From NCBI GenBank assembly GCA_047619485.1, contig JBLHKE010000029.1, forward strand, positions 1 through 22,825: a DNA stretch of 22,825 nucleotides, written 5' to 3'. The stretch is from JBLHKE01 sp047619485. Lineage in GTDB: Bacteria > Verrucomicrobiota > Verrucomicrobiia > Verrucomicrobiales > DEV007. Every line of letters starts with the position of its first letter. Positions within the stretch are counted from its first letter, which is position 1. The position numbers were made by a program, and so were the translations under genes. Under the pieces are notes generated by a model. It searched no databases. It saw only the letters and a list, made by a program, of their open reading frames with translations, and was not told the DNA's origin. Positions 1 through 7,794 of the stretch are shown here, piece by piece.

Positions 1-122
1 ACCTTGCGGAACACATCCCGCTCGTGCTCATGGAACACAAAATTCCGATCCACAACACGGCTCACGCAGTGGTAGTGGGAACTAAAGCAAACGGTCGGCA
101 AAATGGGTCTAGCTCGAGGCAT
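1..122 (-). CDS. REP-associated tyrosine transposase (Y1_Tnp family), N-terminal part, runs off the left edge
   Basis: The minus strand encodes about 40 N-terminal residues beginning MPRARPILPTVCFSSHYHC and continuing through SRVVDRNFVFHEHERDVFRK. This matches the start of the complete transposase at 14914-15918 at most positions, including the SHYHC, SRVVDRN and HEHERDVFRK stretches. RAYTs are single-domain HUH nucleases that act on REP palindromes in single-stranded DNA. The catalytic HUH and Tyr lie beyond the edge, so activity cannot be judged. The ATG at 122 is chosen because it aligns with the start of the other copy and because the 17 bases upstream are also shared between the two copies. 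Confidence 0.85.
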   Translation of the reverse strand, partial: MPRARPILPTVCFSSHYHCVSRVVDRNFVFHEHERDVFRK

Positions 123-282
123 ACATACATCGTGGACATTAGCGTGGTAATTGCAAGCCTTTTCTTCGACTTTTCAGGGAACGCCGTTTCCTCGGGTACA
201 GCCACGGCAGGAACTGGAAACGGTGGCTACGGGATTACTGTGATTGCAAATCGAAATTACGCCCCAACGACCTCGCCTAACA

Positions 283-2535
283 CTAGCTCAACAGCGCCAA
301 CTCATTCTCTGTCACGGTACCGGTGCGCACCGCCGGCTTGAGTTCCTCCAATCCCTCACACAACGACGCCATCCGCTCGAGCAGGCGAAAATACAGAGTC
401 GTCAGATGCTCCAACGTGAACTCGGTGCGCGACATCTCGAATCGTGCCAGGTGAAACTGATTCGCTGGATCAAAGTCCTCTGGCGGTGAATCGCGCAGAC
501 TCGCGAACTGCTCGATCGATAACTTGCCTTCGGCATGCGCGAAAGGATATGGGAAGTTGGTAAAGAAACCGAGAACCCGCCCCCGGCACTGTTCTAGTCG
601 TGCTGCGACCTGCCTAGCGGCATCCGCACCGCAGGCGACGGCGGCATCCGACTCGTCTTGCGTGAACACGAAATCGAGCACGTAGCCACAGGCTTCGATC
701 TGTGAACGCAGTTCGCGCAATGCGTAGGCCGCCTTCCTAAAACCCCACAGCGCCTGGTTCATCATCCAGCCATCCTCGAAGTCAGCACGCAGGGCAGCCG
801 TCTCTAGTGGGCGCACTTCATCACGACCGAGGAGGTTCAACACGGTGCGGAACAGATCGGCGTAGAGCTGCTCGTTTTCCCCCATCGCCTCCAAGCCGCA
901 CCGGGTCTGTCGATCAGCTTCCTCGCGCGCATTCTCGATCGTGCCTACCGTGACACGCTCGAGCCCGAAGCTCGAGGCATCGATCTGAATCTTCGACTGC
1001 GTGTAGATCATCGCCTGCCACAACGACACGCTGCGCGCGACGTGCTTCTCGACAAAATTGGTGGTCAGTTGCTTCTGCGACTCAATCGCCTCGGACAAGC
1101 CATACTTCAACGAGTCGAGTAACTGCCACAGTTCGGCAGTCGTCACCGGAGACGCGAAACGCGCCGGGTTCATCGCCACTGGTAAATAGACCGAGGCGCC
1201 GTCCCCATAGAAACGGTCAGAGAGCTTGCGCTCGCTCGCTCGCTGTTTCTTCTCTTGGATGAACTGCGAGTTCTCTACTAGGTTCTCATGGTGGACATGC
1301 AGGTCGAGATCGATGTCGTAGTAGTTGTGCGTCACGTGCTGCGCGAGCCGCTCGAAATCATCGAACAGGCAGGTCGCAGGTTCATTCACATGGAAGATCC
1401 CCTCCGCACCACGACGCTTCGCCTTTGCGATACGCGCCGTGTCGGAAGGGTATGAGTCGTACCAGGCCGACTTCTTAGCGAGCGTCACCTCCTCGATCTC
1501 TGCGATCGCCTCCGGCGGAAAATCCTCTAGTGTCGCCGCCACGAAACCCGGGAAGTTTTCAGGCAGGCGCCGGTCCACCCAGAACGCCCGGCAGTTCGCC
1601 AGAGCCACCCGGAAAGCACAGCTCGCCTCCGAAATCCGGATCGATGCCCTGGCGAAATCGTCGGAGCCGCTGAAATCGATGCTGGAGATGTCGGCGTCAT
1701 GCTCCATCTGCTGGCAGGTCGCCGCCGAGATCGCGCCGGCCAGCCGGGCGGCACATTTCAAAACGAAGCGGTAGAGGTTTGAGATCCAGAAGAAGATTCG
1801 CGGCAGGTCTAGACCGCGCTCGGGATTGCTCTTCGACAAGATCCACAGATCCCACCGGTCATAGCTATACGCCATCCGGTTCAACCACGCAGTGAGGCAG
1901 AGAATCAGGTAGCTGATCCGCATCCCGATCCGCTGAGAGAAATGGCCATACTCGTGGGCGATGACCCCACCGATTTGACTAACATTCATACAAGCAACCA
2001 GCGGCAGCCCGATCATCAGCTCGATCCGGTTGCCAAAGAAGGCTCGAAACCCGCTGCCGAAACTCGCGTAGGCATTCACCTCGTTGGTGACAATCACCCG
2101 GGTCGGTGGACTCAATCCCATCTTTTTTGCGATGCAGCTGACCAGCGCATCGAAAGCTGGGTGGCGGCCGAGCTCGATCTTGAATCGAAATTCGGCCTCG
2201 GGCGCACGCGGCACAATCAGCGGCTTCAGCATGATCACCATCAACATCGTCGGCAGGAAAAGGATGATCGCTAGGAACAACCACTTGCCAATTTTAGCCC
2301 CTTCAACATCGGGGCTACTCAAACGCTCGAAGGTCTCGAGCCAATGACTCGCGTAGCGGAGAATCCCATACCCGAGGCCTGCCACGACACCAAAGTACGC
2401 CAAGACGATGGCCATCACCGCCGCCGCCGTGACCATCAAGGCTAGAAAATACAGCGGCCGAAATCGCCGTTTCGGCAATTCCTTCCCTTCCAATGCTCTT
2501 GTAATATCGGCCGCGCTCAGCTCAGCTTGCTCCAT
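283..2535 (-). CDS. M48 family membrane zinc metalloprotease
   Basis: A 750-residue protein with two hydrophobic N-terminal segments at about residues 28-58 and 84-107, then a peptidase domain. The zinc motif HEYGH is at 194-198, within VIAHEYGHFS. The probable third zinc ligand is Glu278 in EHDAD, the usual M48 arrangement. A substrate-cleft-like stretch, VNAYASFGSG, lies at 153-162. Further hydrophobic stretches flank the active site at about 204-222 and 247-272. The C-terminal half of about 400 residues is soluble and charged, and I recognise no domain there. M48 proteases (HtpX, Oma1 type) degrade or process membrane proteins, but the substrate here is unknown. The protein is much longer than HtpX, so that gene name is not justified. 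No Shine-Dalgarno is visible before the ATG. The gene is divergent from the sulfatase. Confidence 0.85.
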   Translation of the reverse strand: MEQAELSAADITRALEGKELPKRRFRPLYFLALMVTAAAVMAIVLAYFGVVAGLGYGILRYASHWLETFERLSSPDVEGAKIGKWLFLAIILFLPTMLMVIMLKPLIVPRAPEAEFRFKIELGRHPAFDALVSCIAKKMGLSPPTRVIVTNEVNAYASFGSGFRAFFGNRIELMIGLPLVACMNVSQIGGVIAHEYGHFSQRIGMRISYLILCLTAWLNRMAYSYDRWDLWILSKSNPERGLDLPRIFFWISNLYRFVLKCAARLAGAISAATCQQMEHDADISSIDFSGSDDFARASIRISEASCAFRVALANCRAFWVDRRLPENFPGFVAATLEDFPPEAIAEIEEVTLAKKSAWYDSYPSDTARIAKAKRRGAEGIFHVNEPATCLFDDFERLAQHVTHNYYDIDLDLHVHHENLVENSQFIQEKKQRASERKLSDRFYGDGASVYLPVAMNPARFASPVTTAELWQLLDSLKYGLSEAIESQKQLTTNFVEKHVARSVSLWQAMIYTQSKIQIDASSFGLERVTVGTIENAREEADRQTRCGLEAMGENEQLYADLFRTVLNLLGRDEVRPLETAALRADFEDGWMMNQALWGFRKAAYALRELRSQIEACGYVLDFVFTQDESDAAVACGADAARQVAARLEQCRGRVLGFFTNFPYPFAHAEGKLSIEQFASLRDSPPEDFDPANQFHLARFEMSRTEFTLEHLTTLYFRLLERMASLCEGLEELKPAVRTGTVTENELALLS

Positions 2536-2710
2536 TGATATTAAAATTACAATAATTATGATTATTATCCAACCCGAATTTCATCCACTTTTTTTGGTCC
2601 GGATCGGACGGGGATCACGAAGGATCAAGTATCTGGGAGCATTTCGGCTGATCGACAGTAAAATCGATCTGATGCAAACCTGTCCGAACCCAAGAATAAA
2701 ACGTCTATCC
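2536..2710. promoter_or_regulatory. Divergent intergenic region between the M48 protease and the sulfatase
   Basis: These 175 bases separate two outward-facing genes and must carry both promoters unless they are leaderless. The part next to the protease is very AT-rich. On the minus strand it contains TTGGAT, 17 bases, then TAATTT, ending 8 bases before the protease ATG, which would give an almost leaderless transcript. This match is weak and is inferred from sigma-70 spacing only. No equally good candidate was seen for the sulfatase. Confidence 0.3.
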
Positions 2711-4207
2711 ATGCGATTCCTCAAGCTGCCCCACCTACTAGCCGCCGTCGTGCTCTTCGCCGTCGGCAGCTTGCCGTGTGCTGTCGCAGCTGAGAAACCG
2801 AACATCATCTACATCCTGCTCGATGACGCAGGCTACGGGGATTTTTCCTGCTACGGGCAACAGAAGTTCGAGACCCCCAACATCGACAAGATCGCCACCG
2901 AGGGGATGCGCTTCACCAATCACTACGCAGGTAGCACCGTCTGTGCGCCGACGCGTTGCAGCCTGATGACCGGTCGGCACACGGGTCACTGCCAGATCCG
3001 TGGCAACAAAGAGATCAATCCTGAGGGTCAATCACCGATGGCTGCCGGGACAGTCACCCTAGCGACCCTCCTCAAACAAGCGGGCTACACGACCGGCGCC
3101 TTCGGCAAATGGGGACTCGGCGCGCCAGGCTCGGAGGGAGATCCAATTAAGCAAGGCTTCGACATCTTCTACGGCTACAACTGCCAGCGGCAGGCACACT
3201 CCTACTACCCCACCCACCTCTGGGACAACGAAGAGCGTGTCAAACTCGACGGCAATACCTACTCGCATGACCTGATTGCGGAGCGCTCGCTAAAGTTTGT
3301 CCGTGAGCACAAGAACGAGCCATTTTTCTGCTTTATCCCCACCACCATCCCGCACGCCGCGATGCACGTCCCGGAGGAAGATGCTGCGCCGTTCCGCAAA
3401 AAGTTTCCACAGTTCGAGAAGAAGGTCGGCAAGTATGCAGGTCGTCCGGTAAAGAATCCCGTCGCCGCCTTCGCCGGGATGATGACACGGCTCGATCGCG
3501 AGATCGGCAAGCTCTCGGCGCTACTCGAAGAACTCGAGATCGACGACAACACGATCATCTTCATCACCTCCGACAATGGTCCGCACAAAGAGGGCGGCCA
3601 CCTGCCGGATTTCTTCAACAGCAACGGTGGGCTGCGCGGTCACAAACGTGATCTCTACGAGGGCGGCATCCGCGCGCCACTCATCGCTCGTTGGCCGGGC
3701 AAGATTGCAGCCAACTCCACCAGCGACCTCATCTCGGCTCACTGGGACATGCTGCCGACCTTCTGCGAACTCGCAGGGATCCCGGTGCCAGAGGAAACCG
3801 ATGGAATCTCGATTCTGCCAACGTTGCGAGGCGACGTCGTCACGCAGAAAAATCACGATTTTCTCTACTGGGAATTCCACGAACAGGGCAAGAAACAGGC
3901 AATTCGCATGGGGCAGTGGAAAGGAGTCAGGCTGAAGCTTGGCAAGAACCCGCAGGCACCGATCCAACTCTACGACCTCAGCAAAGATCAGGCCGAGACC
4001 AAGGACATCTCGGCAAATCACCCTAAAATCGTCGAAAAAATCAAGCAGGCCATGGAGGACTCCCACACCGAGTCCGCCAAATTCCCGTTTTTCAATACCA
4101 CTGGAAAAAAGAAAAGCGCCCAACATATTCTAGGTAAAAAGTTGAATCTAATTACCCTCGTCGAGCCGCATCAAGCATTGTATTCGGCTCAAAAATCGCT
4201 AAAATAA
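2711..4207 (+). CDS. Exported type I sulfatase (arylsulfatase A family)
   Basis: A 498-residue formylglycine-dependent sulfatase. A signal peptide spans about residues 1-27, with a hydrophobic core followed by AVAA and then EKPN. Metal ligands Asp38-Asp39 are in YILLDDAGYGD. The signature C-A-P-T-R is at 78-82, and Cys78 is the residue converted to formylglycine. Lys133 (GKWGLG), His215 (IPHAAMH), Asp288-Asn289 (SDNGPHKEG) and Lys312 (GHKRDLYEGG) fit the remaining active-site motifs. It should hydrolyse sulfate esters, perhaps of polysaccharides, in the periplasm; the substrate is not deducible. The open frame extends 101 codons further upstream over the divergent promoter region. I chose the ATG at 2711 because it places the signal peptide at the N-terminus; an ATG at 2672 is an alternative. 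No maturase gene is in the window. Confidence 0.93.
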   Translation: MRFLKLPHLLAAVVLFAVGSLPCAVAAEKPNIIYILLDDAGYGDFSCYGQQKFETPNIDKIATEGMRFTNHYAGSTVCAPTRCSLMTGRHTGHCQIRGNKEINPEGQSPMAAGTVTLATLLKQAGYTTGAFGKWGLGAPGSEGDPIKQGFDIFYGYNCQRQAHSYYPTHLWDNEERVKLDGNTYSHDLIAERSLKFVREHKNEPFFCFIPTTIPHAAMHVPEEDAAPFRKKFPQFEKKVGKYAGRPVKNPVAAFAGMMTRLDREIGKLSALLEELEIDDNTIIFITSDNGPHKEGGHLPDFFNSNGGLRGHKRDLYEGGIRAPLIARWPGKIAANSTSDLISAHWDMLPTFCELAGIPVPEETDGISILPTLRGDVVTQKNHDFLYWEFHEQGKKQAIRMGQWKGVRLKLGKNPQAPIQLYDLSKDQAETKDISANHPKIVEKIKQAMEDSHTESAKFPFFNTTGKKKSAQHILGKKLNLITLVEPHQALYSAQKSLK

Positions 4208-4287
4208 ACTTTAGGGGGAACTTCCATTTCGCCGTCTGGCTCTCGCCCCCAAACTGACGAATCAACAACCCGTCTCACCATTTCCAA

Positions 4288-5874
4288 ATGAATCCGCAGC
4301 AGCCCCCATACGATCCCAACCAGCCGCCGTACGATCCGAATCAGGCACAACCGCCTTACGATCCGAACAATCCGCACGGCCAGTACCCGCCGCAGCCTGA
4401 GCAGTATTACGATCCGAACGCGGCCTACCAGCAACCACTGCCAGTGGGAATGCCGAGCCAACCGCTCGATGCGGTCGCCAATGCCCAGCGTGAATCGGCC
4501 GAGCGCAACTCGAAATTCGCCGCCCTCGGAATGGCGATCCTCGTCCACGGTCTGATATTTGCACTACTGGCTTGGATCGTTCTCGACGTGATGAACGACG
4601 ATCCACCCGAGATCATCGTCGAGAGCGCCCAGGGCGAAAGCGACATCCCGATCGTCAAAAAAGAATTCATGCAGAACATGCAACAGAAGCCATCCGCAGC
4701 GGCTTCGCAGGCATCGACCGTCATCAGCGCCGCCGTGCTCTCGCCGGTCGCACTGCCAACCATCGAAGACAGCTTCGAAGATGCAGAGTTCGGAATGGCC
4801 ATTGGTGACGGAGACTTCGGTGCAGGCGGGCTCGGGCTCGGCACCGGTGGTGGTGGCATGGGCGTTCCCGGTAGCATGAAAGGTCGTTGCAACCAGGCAG
4901 ACCGCGCCAAACGCTTGCGCGAGAACGGTGGCAAACCCGGATACGATAAACAGGTCGTCAAGGCTCTCGATTGGCTCAAGACTCAGCAGAATGCCGACGG
5001 CTCTTGGGGCACAGCCCACCCGGTCGCGATGACCGGTTTCGCCATCCTCGCATTCTCCGGCCACTGCGAGACCGTCGATTCGCCGAAGTATGGCAAGACG
5101 CTGGTCGCCGCTATCAACTACCTCGTCGACTTCGGTCGCCAGAACAACGGCAACCTAGGCAAGCCTGGCAACCACCTCTCCTATGAGCACGGCATTGCCA
5201 CCTACGCGCTGGCCGAGGCTTACTCGATCAACAAGAACTCAAGGACCAAGACCAAGTCAATCTCCACCGCCCTGCGCAACGCAGTCCCGGTCATCATCGA
5301 AGGCCAGACCAAAGCTGGCGGCTGGCTCTACGCCTACCGCCAGGGTGCTGGTGGCGACCTCTCGGTTTCCGGGTGGAACGTCCAGGCGCTCAAAGCAGCG
5401 AAACTCACCGGCCGCAAGTTCACTGGCCTCGACAAATCTATGAAGAAGGCCAGCGGCTACATCAGCGCCGCAGCCGACCCGAACGGGCTCTACCGCTATC
5501 GGATCGACGACAAGCCAGGCAAGCTCAGCCTCACTGGTGTCGGCGTGCTCTGCGCGCGCATGCTCGGAAAACCCGAGGGCACTGAAGACAAGAGCTTCAA
5601 AGCGATCCTCGCCTCGAAACCCAATGCCTTCCGCAGCGCGAACCTCTACGCACTCTACTACCACTCTCAGGCCTGCTTCCAGAAAGGTGGAAAAGTCTGG
5701 GACGAGTACAACAAGAACTTCCAAGAACTCATCGCCGCTTCCCAAGAAGCTGACGGCAGCTGGCCAATTGCCGCTGGCCACGCCAAAGCTGATGGAAAGA
5801 TCTACCACTCCTGCCTCTCCGTTCTGATGATGGAGGTGTACTACCGCTACCTACCTGCGACCGATAAAATCTAG
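4288..5874 (+). CDS. Membrane-anchored prenyltransferase/squalene-cyclase-like toroid protein, copy A
   Basis: A 528-residue protein in four parts. Residues 1-75 form a Pro/Tyr/Gln-rich tail with several PPYDPN or YDPN repeats. Residues 77-100 form one membrane helix with a TonB-like His-Gly (LVHG, His87). Residues 101-196 are a periplasmic linker ending in a Gly-rich run. From about 215 there is an alpha/alpha-toroid domain with QW-like repeats: QQNADGSWG at 233-241, GQTKAGGWLY in the middle and SQEADGSWP near the C-terminus. No DxDD acid motif of squalene-hopene cyclase is visible, so enzymatic activity is doubtful. It may bind or process a ligand in the periplasm while anchored in the inner membrane. 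It lies 80 bp after the sulfatase and is a tandem paralogue of the next gene. Family membership is well supported; function is unknown. Confidence 0.87.
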   Translation: MNPQQPPYDPNQPPYDPNQAQPPYDPNNPHGQYPPQPEQYYDPNAAYQQPLPVGMPSQPLDAVANAQRESAERNSKFAALGMAILVHGLIFALLAWIVLDVMNDDPPEIIVESAQGESDIPIVKKEFMQNMQQKPSAAASQASTVISAAVLSPVALPTIEDSFEDAEFGMAIGDGDFGAGGLGLGTGGGGMGVPGSMKGRCNQADRAKRLRENGGKPGYDKQVVKALDWLKTQQNADGSWGTAHPVAMTGFAILAFSGHCETVDSPKYGKTLVAAINYLVDFGRQNNGNLGKPGNHLSYEHGIATYALAEAYSINKNSRTKTKSISTALRNAVPVIIEGQTKAGGWLYAYRQGAGGDLSVSGWNVQALKAAKLTGRKFTGLDKSMKKASGYISAAADPNGLYRYRIDDKPGKLSLTGVGVLCARMLGKPEGTEDKSFKAILASKPNAFRSANLYALYYHSQACFQKGGKVWDEYNKNFQELIAASQEADGSWPIAAGHAKADGKIYHSCLSVLMMEVYYRYLPATDKI

Positions 5875-6009
5875 GGTTCCCCAAGAGCCACCCGTCTCTG
5901 CCGAGATCCCTTGTTGAAAGCAATTTTGGGGCGCACGCGGGGCAAGATTCACCAGCCGAAATCCCAGCTTGGTGGAGCAATCCCAAGCAACCCCATGGGG
6001 CAAGAATCA

Positions 6010-6037
6010 TTGCATGAGGCTGTAATTCGGCTAAGAT
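6010..6037 (+). promoter_or_regulatory. Candidate sigma-70-like promoter of toroid gene copy B
   Basis: TTGCAT, a 16-base spacer and TAAGAT lie in the 236-base gap between the two paralogues, about 75 bases before the ATG of copy B. This would allow copy B to be transcribed independently. Nothing else was recognised in the gap apart from a short CCCCATGGGG palindrome near 5990. The call rests only on similarity to a consensus. Confidence 0.35.
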
Positions 6038-6110
6038 ATAGAGAGGGATCAGCCCAACTTTCAGACTTCTAAATAACCGAAAAACCGCAACTCTTCACCC
6101 ACTAGCTAGG

Positions 6111-7712
6111 ATGAATCCCCAACAGCCACCATACGATCCCAACCAGCCGCCTTACGATCCAAACCAGGCGCAACCGCAGTACGACCCTAACAACCCGCAC
6201 GCCCAGTACCCGCCGCAACCGGAGCAGTACTACGATCCGAACGCGGCCTACCAGCAACCACTGCCTGCCGGACTTCCGAGCCAACCACTCGACGCGGTCG
6301 CCAACGCCCAGCGTGAGTCGGCCGAGCGCAACTCGAAATTCGCCGCCCTCGGAATGGCGATCCTCGTCCACGGTCTGATCTTTGCTCTGCTTGCCTGGAT
6401 TGTCCTCGACGTGATGAACGACGATCCACCCGAGATCATCGTCGAGAGCGCCCAGGGCGAAAGCGACATCCCGATCGTCAAAAAAGAATTCATGCAGAAC
6501 ATGCAACAGAAGCCATCCGCAGCGGCTTCGCAGGCATCGACTGTCATTAGCGCCGCCGTGCTCTCGCCGGTGGCACTGCCAACCATCGAAGACAGCTTCG
6601 AAGATGCAGCGTTCGGGATGGCCATCGGTGACGGCGACTTCGGTGCAGGCGGGCTCGGGCTCGGCACCGGTGGTGGTGGCATGGGCGTTCCCGGCAGCAT
6701 GAAAGGTCGCTGCAACCAGGCCGACCGTGCCAAGCGACTACGCGAAAACGGCGGCAAGCCCGAATACGATCGGAAGGTCGTCAAGGCGCTCGACTGGTTG
6801 AAAGAGCAACAGAACCAAGATGGCTCATGGGGCAGCGGCTACCCGGTGGCGATGACGGCTTTCGCCATCCTCGCCTTCTCCGGCCACTGCGAGACCGTCG
6901 ATTCACCGAAATATGGCCCGACGCTCGTCAAGGCGATCAACTACCTCGTCGACTTCGGTCGCCAGAACAACGGCAACCTCGGTGCCCGCGGGGGTCACCT
7001 CTCCTATGAGCACGGCATTGCTACCTACGCACTCGCCGAAGCCTACTCGATCAACAAGAACTCCAAGACCAAGACCAAATCGATCAGCACGGCGCTGCGC
7101 AATGCGGTTCCGATCATCATCGAGGGCCAGACCAAAGGCGGCGGCTGGCTCTACTCCTACGGTCAGAACGGTGTCGGCGACCTCTCGGTCGCTGGCTGGA
7201 ACATTCAGGCGCTGAAGGCAGCGAAACTCACCGGGCGTAAATTCACCGGTCTCGACAAGGCGATGAAGAGTGCACGCGCTTACATCAGCGCGGCGGCTGC
7301 CCCGAACGGCCTCTACCGCTACCGTATCAGAGACACCGACAACGGCCGCCTCAGCCTCACCGGCGTCGGCGTGCTCTGCGCACGCATGCTCGGCAGCCCC
7401 GAGGGCAACGAAGACAAGAGTTTCGAGGCGATCCTCGCCTACAATCCACGCGCCTACGGCAGCGCCGATCTCTACGCCCTCTACTACCACTCGCAGGCCT
7501 GCTTCCAGAAAGGCGGCAAAGTCTGGGACAAGTACAACGACACCATGCAGAAAATGGTCATCGATGCCCAGGAGGCGGACGGAAGCTTCCCCATCGCGGC
7601 CGGCCACATGGGTGGCAAGATAGCCGCCGATGGAAAAATCTACCACACCTGCTTGAGTACGCTGATGATGGAGGTCTACTACCGCTACCTCCCAGCGACC
7701 GACAAGCATTAG
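6111..7712 (+). CDS. Membrane-anchored prenyltransferase/squalene-cyclase-like toroid protein, copy B
   Basis: A 533-residue paralogue of the preceding gene with the same layout: YDPN-repeat tail, TonB-like membrane helix containing LVHGL, Gly-rich linker, then the toroid domain starting near WLKEQQNQDGSWG. The first 200 residues are almost identical to copy A. The toroid half is conserved but carries many substitutions, for example GQNGVGD against RQGAGGD. The last QW-like motif has Phe for Trp (QEADGSFPI), and a few residues are inserted before the conserved C-terminal stretch, which ends YYRYLPATDKH. No DxDD motif is visible. The pair could form a hetero-oligomer or serve related ligands (inference). 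A strong terminator follows 24 bases after the stop. Confidence 0.87.
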   Translation: MNPQQPPYDPNQPPYDPNQAQPQYDPNNPHAQYPPQPEQYYDPNAAYQQPLPAGLPSQPLDAVANAQRESAERNSKFAALGMAILVHGLIFALLAWIVLDVMNDDPPEIIVESAQGESDIPIVKKEFMQNMQQKPSAAASQASTVISAAVLSPVALPTIEDSFEDAAFGMAIGDGDFGAGGLGLGTGGGGMGVPGSMKGRCNQADRAKRLRENGGKPEYDRKVVKALDWLKEQQNQDGSWGSGYPVAMTAFAILAFSGHCETVDSPKYGPTLVKAINYLVDFGRQNNGNLGARGGHLSYEHGIATYALAEAYSINKNSKTKTKSISTALRNAVPIIIEGQTKGGGWLYSYGQNGVGDLSVAGWNIQALKAAKLTGRKFTGLDKAMKSARAYISAAAAPNGLYRYRIRDTDNGRLSLTGVGVLCARMLGSPEGNEDKSFEAILAYNPRAYGSADLYALYYHSQACFQKGGKVWDKYNDTMQKMVIDAQEADGSFPIAAGHMGGKIAADGKIYHTCLSTLMMEVYYRYLPATDKH

Positions 7713-7736
7713 TCGCCAGCTCGGATCCGTATTTTC

Positions 7737-7773
7737 AAAGACCACCCGCGCGATCGCGCGGGTGGTCTTTTTT
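7737..7773 (+). terminator. Intrinsic terminator, perfect 34-bp palindrome plus T-run
   Basis: The arms at 7737-7753 and 7754-7770 are exact reverse complements (core ACCACCCGCGCGA and its complement), followed by more T residues to 7773. It starts 24 bases after the stop of toroid copy B. The leading AAA also gives it the shape of a bidirectional terminator. Confidence 0.9.
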
Positions 7774-7794
7774 CGTTCAAGCCGGAAGCGGCTC

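Noticed and set aside
184..223. Inverted repeat CCGTTTCC / GGAAACGG upstream of the left RAYT as a REP element
   Set aside because: The 24-base loop is long, there is no second copy in the window, and it does not resemble the hairpins near the other two RAYTs.
283..2535. Naming the M48 protease htpX
   Set aside because: The protein is more than twice the length of HtpX and has a large unrecognised C-terminal half.
2408..2710. N-terminal extension of the sulfatase frame across the divergent promoter
   Set aside because: It would bury the signal peptide about 100 residues inside the protein and overlap the M48 gene start.
3521..4126. 201-codon open frame on the minus strand opposite the sulfatase
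   Set aside because: Shadow of the sulfatase coding frame; no motif or start context supports it.
4288..7712. Naming the toroid proteins squalene-hopene cyclase
   Set aside because: QW-like repeats are present but no DxDD motif is visible and the N-terminal anchor architecture does not fit the enzyme.
6903..7745. 280-codon open frame on the minus strand opposite toroid copy B
   Set aside because: It is the antisense of a gene with strong family motifs, has low-complexity content (Val, Asp, Gly, Arg) and a smaller equivalent opposite copy A, as expected for a mirror frame in GC-rich DNA.
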